Source: Planktomarina sp.
GTDB lineage: Bacteria > Pseudomonadota > Alphaproteobacteria > Rhodobacterales > Rhodobacteraceae
Direction of reading: 5' to 3'
Assembly: GCA_020630015.1 (NCBI GenBank)
Contig: JAHDCF010000013.1
Span: forward strand, 1 to 63,518
DNA: 63,518 nucleotides
Numbering within the stretch: position 1 is the stretch's first letter; each line of letters begins with the position of its first letter. The notes beneath the pieces were generated by a model. That model was not told the DNA's origin and made no database searches. It worked only from the letters and a program-made list of their open reading frames with translations. Shown piece by piece: positions 17,568 to 25,870 of the stretch. The position numbers and the translations under genes were made by a program.

Positions 17568-18169
17568 TACAATACCTCTGCCTTTGCAAGATCATCGGGT
17601 GTGTTGATATTAAAAAATGGATCAACTGGGGTGCTGGGAAACTCTGCCAAGGCGGTGCCGTGTTGATCTGTCCATTGAACCACCTTTCGAACACCATCAT
17701 CCAAGGCATCAGACAGATTTTCCTGCAAAGATACTGGCCACAGTCCAAACGTTGGTTGTCGCCAAAGTTTTCCCCCATCCCGCGTGGCGGCCAAAGCGAT
17801 GGGTTTGTTTTCATTTTCTGCAGAAAGAAGAAGTTGCGGCACAAGATCCTGTGGGAAAAATGGTGTATCGGCAGCCACCGTAATGATGTGATCTGCACCT
17901 TGTTCCGCCGCCCAATTCATCCCCGCCAATACGCCTGCCAAAGGGCCGGAAAAATCTGGCTTGGCATCGGGAATGATGGGAAGATCATACCGATCCCACC
18001 GTCCGGGATCCCCATTGGCGTTCAAGGCAACCTCCGCAACTTGCGGTTCCAACCTTTCCAATACAAAATCGATCACGCATCGACCACGCAGCGGCAATAA
18101 CCCTTTATCACCGCCGCCCATGCGGGTGGCCAATCCTCCGGCCAAAATAACGCCCAATGGTTGTTTCAT
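17567..18169 (-). CDS. mobA: Molybdenum cofactor guanylyltransferase
   Basis: 200 residues. The nucleotidyltransferase signature GVILAGGLATRMGGGDKGLLPL opens the protein, and ITVAADTPFFP holds the metal-binding Asp. It attaches GMP from GTP to Mo-cofactor, giving the MGD form used by formate dehydrogenases and other DMSO-reductase-family enzymes. It overlaps fdhD by 4 nt, a link that fits a formate-dehydrogenase maturation role. Confidence 0.95.
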   Translation of the reverse strand: MKQPLGVILAGGLATRMGGGDKGLLPLRGRCVIDFVLERLEPQVAEVALNANGDPGRWDRYDLPIIPDAKPDFSGPLAGVLAGMNWAAEQGADHIITVAADTPFFPQDLVPQLLLSAENENKPIALAATRDGGKLWRQPTFGLWPVSLQENLSDALDDGVRKVVQWTDQHGTALAEFPSTPVDPFFNINTPDDLAKAEVL

Positions 18170-19023
18170 CGGTCCGACCTTCGATTTGAAACACTGTCTT
18201 CTTTTGCCGACAGATCAACATCCCGCACCAAACGATCTTCCCCGGCCACACATTGATATCTTTGTCCGCGCATGCGACCGATCAGCGTCAACCCAACTTG
18301 TTGGGCCAGTTCAACACCCCATGCCGTAAATCCAGATCGCGATGCCAAAACAGGGATCCCCATGATCGCGCATTTGATAACCATTTCAGACGTCAGGCGC
18401 CCGGTCGTGTACAAGATCTTATCTTGTGCGGTGGCATTGTTTGCCCGCATCCAGCCCGCCACTTTGTCAACGGCGTTATGGCGACCGACGTCTTCCATAT
18501 AAACCAATGGCTGATCCTTTTGGCATAATACGGTTCCGTGTATGGCCCCTGCCGATAGGTATAAACTGGGCATCTGATTAATCTGATGGGCAAGGGAATA
18601 AAGCCAGCTGCTGTGTACTTTGGCATCAGGCAAAGTGACGCCCGAAATCCCTTCCATAATATCGCCGAAAACAGTTCCAACCGCACATCCCGAAGTGCGG
18701 GTTTTTTTCTTTAACTTGTCTTCGTAATTTGTTTGGGCGGCTGTGCGCACCACGACGGTTTCCAATTCTGCATCAAAATCAACGGCTGTGACATCCTCTT
18801 GTTCTGACAGCATCCCTTGATTGGCCAAAAACCCAAGTGCCAAATATTCTGGATGATCCCCGATTGTCATGGCCGTTACGATTTCTTGACTGTTCAACCA
18901 AATCGTCAATGGGCGCTCTTCCACCACTGTCACCTCAAGTGGGGCCCCGGTGTGATCGGTTCCGATCACCCGCCGTGTCAGGCCGGGGGCATCAGGGGTG
19001 GGTGCCAAAATAGGTTTGGACAA
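18166..19023 (-). CDS. fdhD: Formate dehydrogenase accessory sulfurtransferase FdhD
   Basis: 285 residues from a TTG at 19023, chosen because AAAGGAG lies 6 nt upstream of it; ATGs at 19080 and 19047 are in frame but have no ribosome site and would run into the azlC start. Conserved pieces: RPLTIWLNSQEIVTAMTIGD, YMEDVGRHNAVDKVAGW, ILYTTGRLTSEMV. FdhD moves sulfur from a cysteine desulfurase to the Mo/W-bis-MGD cofactor of formate dehydrogenase. The E. coli CxxC pair is reduced to one Cys here (SGCAVGTVFG). First gene of the operon; no formate dehydrogenase gene is in the window. Confidence 0.93.
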   Translation of the reverse strand: MSKPILAPTPDAPGLTRRVIGTDHTGAPLEVTVVEERPLTIWLNSQEIVTAMTIGDHPEYLALGFLANQGMLSEQEDVTAVDFDAELETVVVRTAAQTNYEDKLKKKTRTSGCAVGTVFGDIMEGISGVTLPDAKVHSSWLYSLAHQINQMPSLYLSAGAIHGTVLCQKDQPLVYMEDVGRHNAVDKVAGWMRANNATAQDKILYTTGRLTSEMVIKCAIMGIPVLASRSGFTAWGVELAQQVGLTLIGRMRGQRYQCVAGEDRLVRDVDLSAKEDSVSNRRSDR

Positions 19024-19059
19024 TTGAAACTCCTTTCCCGAAGGCATAGTCGGGTCCAC

Positions 19060-19776
19060 ATGCAAGACTATCCAACGCATACGATTTCCGCCAGAGGCCT
19101 CTTTTGGAAGGGGTTTTTGGATACATTGCCTTATGTCTTAATGGTGGTGCCCTTTGGTGTTTTGTTCGGTGTGATCGCCACAGAGGCAGGGTTGCCCATA
19201 GCACAAGTATTGGGGTTTTCGGTCACAATCATTGCCGGTGCCGCACAATTCACCGCCGTGTCGTTGATGCAAGACAATGCCCCCACCATTGTGGTGATCC
19301 TAACCGCGCTGGCCGTCAACCTGCGCATGGCGATGTATTCGGCAACGTTGGCACCGTTTTTGGGTGGTGCCCCGTTTTGGCAAAAAGCATTTATGGCCTA
19401 TGGTTTGTTCGACCTGAACTTCATCATGGCCGATACAAAGTTCCGTCAAAAAACCGAATGGACTTCGGTTCAAAAGGCTTTCTATTTTTCAGGGACTTCC
19501 CTTGTCATTATCGTTACGTGGGTATTGGCCACATATCTGGGCGCGTTGGGCGGACAGGCCTTACCTGATTGGTTGGAATTGGATTTCGCTTTGCCGCTTT
19601 CGTTTGTTGCGATGGTGGCCCCGACCATTCGATCCCTGCCCCATGTGGCTGCGGCGATCTCATCCGTTGTTTTTGCATTGGCATTCGCCCCAATACCCTT
19701 TGGATTGGGCCTTCTTTTGGCGGCGTGCATTGCGATGTTGATCGGTGCCGAAGTTGAAAGGCGGTTGGTGAAATGA
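19060..19776 (+). CDS. azlC: Branched-chain amino acid exporter large subunit, AzlC family
   Basis: 238 residues from ATG 19060. Five or more hydrophobic helices, with the family motif PFGVLFGVIATEAGLP near the start and GAAQFTAVSLM following. AzlC and AzlD together form an inner-membrane exporter for branched-chain amino acids or analogues. Divergent from fdhD, 36 bp apart. azlD overlaps by ATGA. Confidence 0.9.
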   Translation: MQDYPTHTISARGLFWKGFLDTLPYVLMVVPFGVLFGVIATEAGLPIAQVLGFSVTIIAGAAQFTAVSLMQDNAPTIVVILTALAVNLRMAMYSATLAPFLGGAPFWQKAFMAYGLFDLNFIMADTKFRQKTEWTSVQKAFYFSGTSLVIIVTWVLATYLGALGGQALPDWLELDFALPLSFVAMVAPTIRSLPHVAAAISSVVFALAFAPIPFGLGLLLAACIAMLIGAEVERRLVK

Positions 19777-20102
19777 ACTATTCAGACCTAACTGTTTGGA
19801 TCATTATTGCCGGGATCGGGGCAGGCAGTTGGGCCCTACGCTTTTCTTTCATGGGGCTTTTGGGGGACCGAGTGTTGCCACAGTGGGTTATGCGTCATTT
19901 GCGATATACGGCCGTGGCCATCATTCCCGGCTTGATTGCGCCGATGATCCTTTTGGCCCCTGCTGGGGCAAATGCCCCTGATCCTGCCCGAATGGCCGCT
20001 GCGGCGGTCACATTGGGCGTGGGTGTTTGGTCCAAAAACATCTTCGCCGCCCTCGCATGCGGGGCGGCGGTGTTTGCTGTCTTACTGAATGTAGCGAGTT
20101 AA
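19773..20102 (+). CDS. azlD: Branched-chain amino acid transport small subunit, AzlD family
   Basis: 109 residues with three or four transmembrane helices. The first half contains GAGSWALRFSFMGLLGDR and LRYTAVAIIPGLIAP, typical for AzlD. It overlaps the azlC stop by 4 nt, and its own stop lies 1 bp from the end of the convergent lipoprotein gene. Confidence 0.9.
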   Translation: MNYSDLTVWIIIAGIGAGSWALRFSFMGLLGDRVLPQWVMRHLRYTAVAIIPGLIAPMILLAPAGANAPDPARMAAAAVTLGVGVWSKNIFAALACGAAVFAVLLNVAS

Positions 20103-20103
20103 C

Positions 20104-20700
20104 TCAGAAATTGGCGTGCCGTTTCAACGCCGATTCTTTGTCGGGATCATCATCGCGAAATTCTTCGGTCACAACGCCGGGAAGTTTGGCAAATTGATCA
20201 TCCAACTTGTTTGGAAAGAAGGATGCGCGAAGATGTTCAAACCCAGGCGTTTCTTTCAACAAGCCATATGTTGAATTGGTGCAATACGCATTCATCACAG
20301 CACCATGTGCCATGGCCCGGCGCATCAAATCTTCTGCCACATCTGCCGGCACTTCGATCGTGCGCGCAACGGTGTAGTAGCTTTCCCGGGAATGATAATC
20401 GACATAAACGTTTAACGCGGCAGGTGACATCCCAAAGATCACGTCATTGCGTTCTGGCATCTGCGGATGTTTGAACGTGCCTGATGGATCCCACATGATC
20501 CGTTCAGATGCATTGATCAGCATAGAGGTATGGGCCCCATTCCCCGATCCCACGTTTTTCATCGTATAAAGCGTGATCGATTTTGGCCCCGGATGTATAT
20601 ACCTGACGCGATTTACATCTTCATCCGGTGCCCAAATGGGATCCGCGGCACAGCCCATCAGACCAACCAACGCTAGAACCAAAAAACCGTACCGCAACAT
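20104..20700 (-). CDS. Hypothetical lipoprotein, possibly a permuted papain-like fold
   Basis: 198 residues. Signal peptide with lipobox LMGC, lipid Cys17. The mature part has GNGAHTSMLINASERIMWDPSG (His57) and, about 80 residues later, NAYCTNSTYGLL (Cys140). A His near the start and a Cys near the end, with these local contexts, resemble circularly permuted NlpC/P60 or DUF4105-type proteins that act on amide bonds or thioesters. This is inference from motif order only; no family name is certain. Confidence 0.65.
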   Translation of the reverse strand: MLRYGFLVLALVGLMGCAADPIWAPDEDVNRVRYIHPGPKSITLYTMKNVGSGNGAHTSMLINASERIMWDPSGTFKHPQMPERNDVIFGMSPAALNVYVDYHSRESYYTVARTIEVPADVAEDLMRRAMAHGAVMNAYCTNSTYGLLKETPGFEHLRASFFPNKLDDQFAKLPGVVTEEFRDDDPDKESALKRHANF

Positions 20701-20706
20701 TTCAGA

Positions 20707-20847
20707 TCATCCGTTTATCAAATACAAAAGAACCAAAGAAACCAAAATGATAACCACGGCCCAGCTTACCCATGCCATGAAACCATCAAAGGTTTTTTCC
20801 TGCGTTGTAATGTCCATTTCACCGTGGACGTGTTTTTTATCAGCCAT
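20707..20847 (-). CDS. aa3-type cytochrome c oxidase subunit IV
   Basis: 46 residues: a polar start (MADKKHVHGEMDITTQEKTF), then one transmembrane helix FMAWVSWAVVIILVSLVLLYL. This is the bacterial COX IV pattern, with EMDITxQExTFxGFM before the helix. The small subunit packs against subunits I-III in the inner membrane. GGAG lies 7 nt before the ATG. It is far from any other oxidase gene in the window. Confidence 0.85.
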   Translation of the reverse strand: MADKKHVHGEMDITTQEKTFDGFMAWVSWAVVIILVSLVLLYLING

Positions 20848-20927
20848 TTGAAATCTCCAATCACTGTCTGTTTGCCCGCCCTATGCGATACTTTCCCCGA
20901 AATGTCACGGGGTAACCACGTCGCAGG

Positions 20928-21389
20928 CTAGGTGTCTTCTTCCAGATCTTGTGCCAAGCGAAACCCGATCCGCCGCGCGTCTGCGGTTTTGTCCATTTTT
21001 GGCAACGCGCGCAGCATGACATTGAGCTGAGACACGTGTTGCACTTGTTGGGTTTTCACGCCGGCTTGATCCGATCCGTAAAAAGTCAGGATATCAGGAT
21101 CGAAATACCCCATCCCTTCAATGCGCATCACCCCGGTATCCCCCCCGGTGAACCCCATTGCCGCTTCGTGATCCGCATCCAGTTGTTTTTCAAAGTTTTG
21201 AATATACAGGATCAGCCTTTCATAGGCCCATTGGGCCGGCGATTTTTGTGCCACGGGTTGTTGTTTCGCGGCCCCCGGCAAACCCTCTGGACTGGCCTTT
21301 GGTGCATTTGGATCTTGGTGCGTTTCATGTGCTTTGGGCAGGGCTGCTGCCTCTAACGCATCGGCGGTGGTGTGCATATCTTTCGTCAT
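20928..21389 (-). CDS. DUF6173-like hypothetical protein
   Basis: 153 residues. A low-complexity Pro/Ala/Gln N-terminal half leads to a conserved C-terminal block: SPAQWAYERLILYIQNFEKQL, then MGFTGGDTGVMRIEGMGYFDPDI and QLNVMLRALPK, ending acidic. I associate this block with DUF6173 from Rhodobacterales; function unknown, no membrane segment or signal peptide. Stands alone between the COX IV and hydrolase genes. Confidence 0.7.
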   Translation of the reverse strand: MTKDMHTTADALEAAALPKAHETHQDPNAPKASPEGLPGAAKQQPVAQKSPAQWAYERLILYIQNFEKQLDADHEAAMGFTGGDTGVMRIEGMGYFDPDILTFYGSDQAGVKTQQVQHVSQLNVMLRALPKMDKTADARRIGFRLAQDLEEDT

Positions 21390-21450
21390 ACCCCTTCCTG
21401 CGAAGGGTCAGACACAATGTCCAGAAGAATCACACCTGCTTGAGTAGAAT

Positions 21451-22476
21451 CTATGTGATCTGCCACCTGTATGCGCCGTCATCATGTAAGCTGCGCGTGA
21501 CATCGCCTTTAAGCCAAAGGTAATTGCAATGGGCCAAGGCCTCTACCAATGCCAGACCGTATTCACCATCTTTTATGGTGCGCTTGAACACCGGTTCCAA
21601 AACTTCCCCTGCTGTTTTTGGTGTTTTCAACGCATCACGCAAACGATCCAACGCACCGTGATGATTTTCAATCAACTGGTGCATACGCAACGGCAAACCC
21701 CGAAAAGGCGTTTTATGTCCGGGAAGAACCAATTGTTGTTCTGTCCCCATATCGGCAAAACGCGCGCAACTGTTCAGCCAATCATCCAGCGGATTTGCAT
21801 CAGGTTCGGTCGGATACACGCCGATATTTGAACTGATCGATGGGATGATTTGATCACCTGACAACGCCAAAGGTTCGTCTTTGCACCAAAACGTTGCATG
21901 CGATGGCGCATGCCCGTGTCCGATGTGAACGTCCCAATCACGCCCCCCCATGTTCACAACATCCCCTTCACGCAATCGCGAAAACCCAAGGGGAATGGGA
22001 TGCACCATATCTGCGAAATTAAAGGGGCGTTCTTTGGAACGGGTTTCGAATAAATCACCCCGCATGCCCGCGCGGCGGTAAAACGTCAGCTGCGTTTCAT
22101 TATAGGCTGGTTGTTCATCCAACGTCAGCATGCGCCCCATCAAATAAGACGTCCGGGTTGAAAACAGTTGCGCACCAAATTTTTCCACGAACCACCCATT
22201 GAAACCAATGTGATCGGGATGATGATGGGTCGACATAACGCGTGTGACAGGTTTGCCCGCCAGCGGACCGTCAAGAACAGCTTGCCACATTGCGGGCACC
22301 TTGCCCCACTTCATGCCGGTGTCGATCAACGTCCATCCATCACCATCATCCAGCGCATAAATATTCACATGATCCAAGGCCATGGGAAGCGGCAGTCGCA
22401 GCCACAATATACCATCGGCAACCTCGATCACCTGACCGTTTTCGGGTGGTGTGTCCCAAGGATAGGAAATTTTCAT
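21451..22476 (-). CDS. Metallo-beta-lactamase-fold hydrolase
   Basis: 341 residues from ATG 22476. The metal motif THHHPDH (about residue 82) and later IGHGHAPSH, SGDQIIP and LPGHKTPF complete the dinuclear site; a C-terminal winged-helix-like extension (BLACT-type, DRLRDALKTPKTAGEVLEPVF) follows, as in LACTB2 relatives. Substrate unknown; LACTB2-type members are RNases or thioesterases. It starts 9 nt after the acyl-CoA dehydrogenase stop and is in the same operon, so a thioester substrate is a fair guess. Confidence 0.85.
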   Translation of the reverse strand: MKISYPWDTPPENGQVIEVADGILWLRLPLPMALDHVNIYALDDGDGWTLIDTGMKWGKVPAMWQAVLDGPLAGKPVTRVMSTHHHPDHIGFNGWFVEKFGAQLFSTRTSYLMGRMLTLDEQPAYNETQLTFYRRAGMRGDLFETRSKERPFNFADMVHPIPLGFSRLREGDVVNMGGRDWDVHIGHGHAPSHATFWCKDEPLALSGDQIIPSISSNIGVYPTEPDANPLDDWLNSCARFADMGTEQQLVLPGHKTPFRGLPLRMHQLIENHHGALDRLRDALKTPKTAGEVLEPVFKRTIKDGEYGLALVEALAHCNYLWLKGDVTRSLHDDGAYRWQIT

Positions 22477-22485
22477 AATGGTCAA

Positions 22486-24177
22486 TCAGGCCGCAAAATC
22501 ATCAAGATCAAGGGCATAAATGGCGTCAGATCCGGCGCGGGCTTGCAGGCACAACGAAACGTATTCAGGCATCACACTGTCCAGATAAAATCTGGCCAGT
22601 TTTGCCCGGCTTGCATCCGCTTGCGCCGCCAACATATGGAAGTACCCGCCCAACACACGGCTGAACGCCTTTTGATACGCGACGGCACCGGCGAAACGCG
22701 TATTCATATCTTTGGTTTCAACAATCCATTGTGTTGTTTGGCGCACCTCTTGGATTGCGGCACACAACCCCGCCTCTCCGGATGCGTCAGCCGCAGCCGC
22801 GATTTCATCCAGCAAGGCAAAAGCAGCTTCGCCACCATCCATCATTTTGCGACCCACCAGATCCATCGCTTGGATACCGTTGGTGCCTTCATAAATCGGC
22901 AAAATTCGGGCATCGCGCAAAAATTGTGCCGCGGCTGTTTCTTCGATGAAGCCCATGCCGCCGTGGATCTGCACACCCATATCGGAAACCTGCACACCCA
23001 CATCCGCACCAAATGATTTTGCCATTGGGGTCAGCAAAGCTGCACGCGCCTTCCACGCGGCATCACCGGTGGCGGTGGCCATATCAATCGCCACAGCGCA
23101 GGCCGCCCCAAGGGCGCGGCTGGCAAAAACATCCGCTTTCATATGGCTTAACATGCGACGCACATCTGCATGATCGATGATCTTTCCGGTGCCATTTTCG
23201 ATTGTCGACCGCCCTTGTTTGCGATCCATGGCATAGGCAAGTGCGTGTTGGTACGCGGCCTCGGCCACGCCAACACCCTGCATGCCAACCCCCAACCGGG
23301 CATTGTTCATCATGGTAAACATGCAGGCCATGCCGTTGTGTTCTTCGCCCACAAGCCAACCTTTGGCCCCAGAATATTCCATTACCGCTGTGGGTGATCC
23401 GTGGATGCCCAATTTATGTTCAAGGCTGACACAGCGCAGATCATTACGTTCCCCCAAGCTGCCGTCTTCGTTCGGAATGAACTTAGGCACGACAAAAAGG
23501 CTGATGCCCTTGGGCCCCGGAACGCCATCGGGCAGGCGCGCCAACACAAGGTGGCAGATATTTTCGGCCGCGTCGTGTTCACCCCAAGTGATAAAAATTT
23601 TCTGGCCAGTGATATTATATGTTCCATCGCCATTGGGTTCTGCCTTGGTTGTTAAGGCCCCAACATCCGATCCCGCGTGGGGTTCAGTCAGGTTCATTGT
23701 CCCCGTCCATTGGCCTGAAATAAGGCGTGGCAAATACATTTGTTGCAGTTCTGGTGTGGCGTGATGTTCCAAGGCTTCAATCTGGCCTTGGCTTAACAAT
23801 GGGCACAAATGCAGTGAAATGCACGCACCCGCCATCATGTCATTCATTGCGGTGTTCACGGCCAAAGGCAGGCCCATCCCGCCATGTTCTTGCCCTGCAG
23901 AAATGCCAACCCATCCACCCTCGGCAATGGCGTTCAGCCCATCTGCAAAACCGGGTGACGTGCGCACCACTCCGTTTTCCAATTTCGCGGGTGTCATATC
24001 ACCAACACGCTGCAAAGGGGCCATCACCTCATCACACAGCTTTGCCCCTTCGGTTAACACGGCGGCCACCATATCGGGCGTCGCCTCTGCAAAACGATCA
24101 GTTTCGGCCACAGGGGCCAAAGGGACCACATGGTCAAAAATAAACTGGTAATCTTGGGCAGCTGCGCGATAGGGCAT
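22486..24177 (-). CDS. Acyl-CoA dehydrogenase, DmdC-like (3-methylmercaptopropionyl-CoA dehydrogenase family)
   Basis: 563 residues from ATG 24177, with GAGAGG upstream. Longer than ordinary acyl-CoA dehydrogenases, with the N-terminal YRAAAQDYQFIFDHVV and C-terminal helical extension of the DmdC group. FAD-contact motifs: TMNLTEPHAGSD and ITGQKIFITWGEHD; the active-site Glu is in LPIYEGTNGIQAMDL. DmdC oxidises methylmercaptopropionyl-CoA from DMSP demethylation; many paralogues use other acyl-CoAs, so the substrate is not settled. Electrons would go to ETF and the ETF-QO at 11-12.6 kb. No dmdA, dmdB or dmdD in view. Confidence 0.88.
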   Translation of the reverse strand: MPYRAAAQDYQFIFDHVVPLAPVAETDRFAEATPDMVAAVLTEGAKLCDEVMAPLQRVGDMTPAKLENGVVRTSPGFADGLNAIAEGGWVGISAGQEHGGMGLPLAVNTAMNDMMAGACISLHLCPLLSQGQIEALEHHATPELQQMYLPRLISGQWTGTMNLTEPHAGSDVGALTTKAEPNGDGTYNITGQKIFITWGEHDAAENICHLVLARLPDGVPGPKGISLFVVPKFIPNEDGSLGERNDLRCVSLEHKLGIHGSPTAVMEYSGAKGWLVGEEHNGMACMFTMMNNARLGVGMQGVGVAEAAYQHALAYAMDRKQGRSTIENGTGKIIDHADVRRMLSHMKADVFASRALGAACAVAIDMATATGDAAWKARAALLTPMAKSFGADVGVQVSDMGVQIHGGMGFIEETAAAQFLRDARILPIYEGTNGIQAMDLVGRKMMDGGEAAFALLDEIAAAADASGEAGLCAAIQEVRQTTQWIVETKDMNTRFAGAVAYQKAFSRVLGGYFHMLAAQADASRAKLARFYLDSVMPEYVSLCLQARAGSDAIYALDLDDFAA

Positions 24178-24267
24178 GTGCAACCTCTCTTATGTTCAAG
24201 TCAGGCATGGTTTCGGCGCAAGCTATACCGTATCACGGCTGAGACAAGTAAAACCAAACGTAAGTCG

Positions 24268-25200
24268 ATGATAGATTTTACCACCACTGACGCCGACGTG
24301 CAAAAAGCCGCCAAGATTTTGCAAAATGGTGGCTTAATCGCCTTTCCCACCGAAACGGTGTATGGTTTGGGGGCTGATGCCACACAAGAATCTGCGGTCA
24401 AAGCGATTTATGATGCCAAAGGCCGCCCATCATTCAATCCTTTGATTGCGCATTTTGGCGATCCAGATGTGGTCAAAACCTTTGTTGAAATTTCGGACCA
24501 AGCGCAAAAATTAATGGATGCTTTTTGGCCCGGTGCCTTGACGCTTGTCTTGCCAATGAAGCCTGATATCAAAATCGCCCAAAGTGTGACGGCGGGTTTG
24601 CCGACTTTGGCGGTCCGGATGCCTGATAATCCCGTGGCCTTATCGTTGCTGCGGTTTGCCGCCACCCCTATTGCCGCCCCGTCGGCCAATCCATCTGGCC
24701 AGATCAGCCCCACCACCGCAGATCATGTGCGTGCAGGGCTGTCCGAAAAGATTGATGGTTTGATCGATGGCGGACCTTGTGCCATTGGCTTGGAAAGCAC
24801 CATTCTGGTGTTAGAGCCCAAACCAACCATTTTGCGGCCCGGCGGTGTGACCCGACAACAAATTTCAGACATCTTGCGACGGCCCGTGGCATTCGCCGAT
24901 GATGCAACCCCCCTTCAAGCCCCGGGGCAAATGATATCCCACTATGCCCCTAAGGCATCCGTGCGGTTGGGTGTCACAAAACCCAAGCCGGACGAAGTGT
25001 ACTTGGGATTTGGCCCCATGGAATGCGATGTCAATCTGTCACCAAACGGCGTTTTGACAGAGGCGGCAGAAACACTTTTCGCGGCGTTGCACCATTTGGA
25101 TGGGTTAGGAAAACCAATCGCCGTCGCCCCCATACCCAACACAGGTGTGGGGCGCGCAATCAATGATCGTTTGAAACGGGCCGCAGCCCCCAGAAACTAG
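24268..25200 (+). CDS. Threonylcarbamoyl-AMP synthase, Sua5 type
   Basis: 310 residues from ATG 24268. YrdC domain (about 1-205) with GGLIAFPTETVYGLGADA, KGRPSFNPLIAH and PSANPSGQISPT; then a short Sua5 domain (about 225-310) opening with QAPGQMISHYAPKA. Makes threonylcarbamoyl-AMP for the t6A37 modification of tRNAs reading ANN codons. Divergent from the dehydrogenase gene by 90 bp. Its stop TAG overlaps the yqgE stop as CTAG. Confidence 0.95.
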   Translation: MIDFTTTDADVQKAAKILQNGGLIAFPTETVYGLGADATQESAVKAIYDAKGRPSFNPLIAHFGDPDVVKTFVEISDQAQKLMDAFWPGALTLVLPMKPDIKIAQSVTAGLPTLAVRMPDNPVALSLLRFAATPIAAPSANPSGQISPTTADHVRAGLSEKIDGLIDGGPCAIGLESTILVLEPKPTILRPGGVTRQQISDILRRPVAFADDATPLQAPGQMISHYAPKASVRLGVTKPKPDEVYLGFGPMECDVNLSPNGVLTEAAETLFAALHHLDGLGKPIAVAPIPNTGVGRAINDRLKRAAAPRN

Positions 25201-25757
25201 GCATGCCCTGCGTCTGCAGACAACAAAAGCGGGTCAACCCCGATACTTTTCAATGCGGCAGACCATTTATCGGCATCACCTTCGTTGAATACCAAATCAT
25301 AACTGGCCGGGCAGGTCAGCCAACCGTTTTGAAGAATCTCGTCTTCCAATTGGCCGGGTCCCCATCCAGCGTATCCCAATGCAAGTAAGCTTTCTTGCGG
25401 TCCGTTGCCATCTGCCAAATCTTCAACAACATCCAAGGTGGCTGTCATCCCAAACTGATCATCCACCTTCAGGGTGCCCGGCCCATCGCCATATTCCGGC
25501 GTGTGCAACACGAACCCCCGTCCTTGTTCCACCGGTCCACCTGCGTACACGCGAATGTCGCGCAAGCCATCGGCAGGAACGATTTCCAACTGTTTCAGCA
25601 TATCTGAAAAATTCAAATCAGCTGCGGGTTTATTCACTACAAGCCCCATCGACCCGTCCTCGGAATGGGCGCACATATAAATCACCGTGTGGGCGAAACG
25701 GTCATCGCTCATGCCTGGCATGGCAAGCAAAAGTTTACCTGTAAGATCATCACTCAT
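25197..25757 (-). CDS. yqgE: YqgE/AlgH family protein (UPF0301)
   Basis: 186 residues from the ATG at 25757 (the frame is open 17 codons further, without a ribosome site). Family markers: LTGKLLLAMPGMSDDRFAHTVIYMCAHSEDG at the start, GLVVNKP, YAGGPVEQGRGFVLH, and GYAGWGPGQLEDEI. Molecular role unresolved despite the AlgH name. Confidence 0.92.
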   Translation of the reverse strand: MSDDLTGKLLLAMPGMSDDRFAHTVIYMCAHSEDGSMGLVVNKPAADLNFSDMLKQLEIVPADGLRDIRVYAGGPVEQGRGFVLHTPEYGDGPGTLKVDDQFGMTATLDVVEDLADGNGPQESLLALGYAGWGPGQLEDEILQNGWLTCPASYDLVFNEGDADKWSAALKSIGVDPLLLSADAGHA

Positions 25758-25870
25758 GCTTTGTAATGTGGGGATGCATTGGCATCCGTGCAAGCGGAAT
25801 TGCAACACTCACGGTTTGGTCGCTTGATCGTGAGTTTTTATTTTAATCAGATCACGCTAACCCCTGCCGC

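Noticed and set aside
22168-23016. Long plus-strand reading frame (282 codons) opposite the MBL and dehydrogenase genes
   Set aside because: It is antisense to two well-supported genes, has no ribosome site and a composition typical of frame shadows. Many such frames exist elsewhere (for example 39537-40478 and 3168-3851) and are left out for the same reason.
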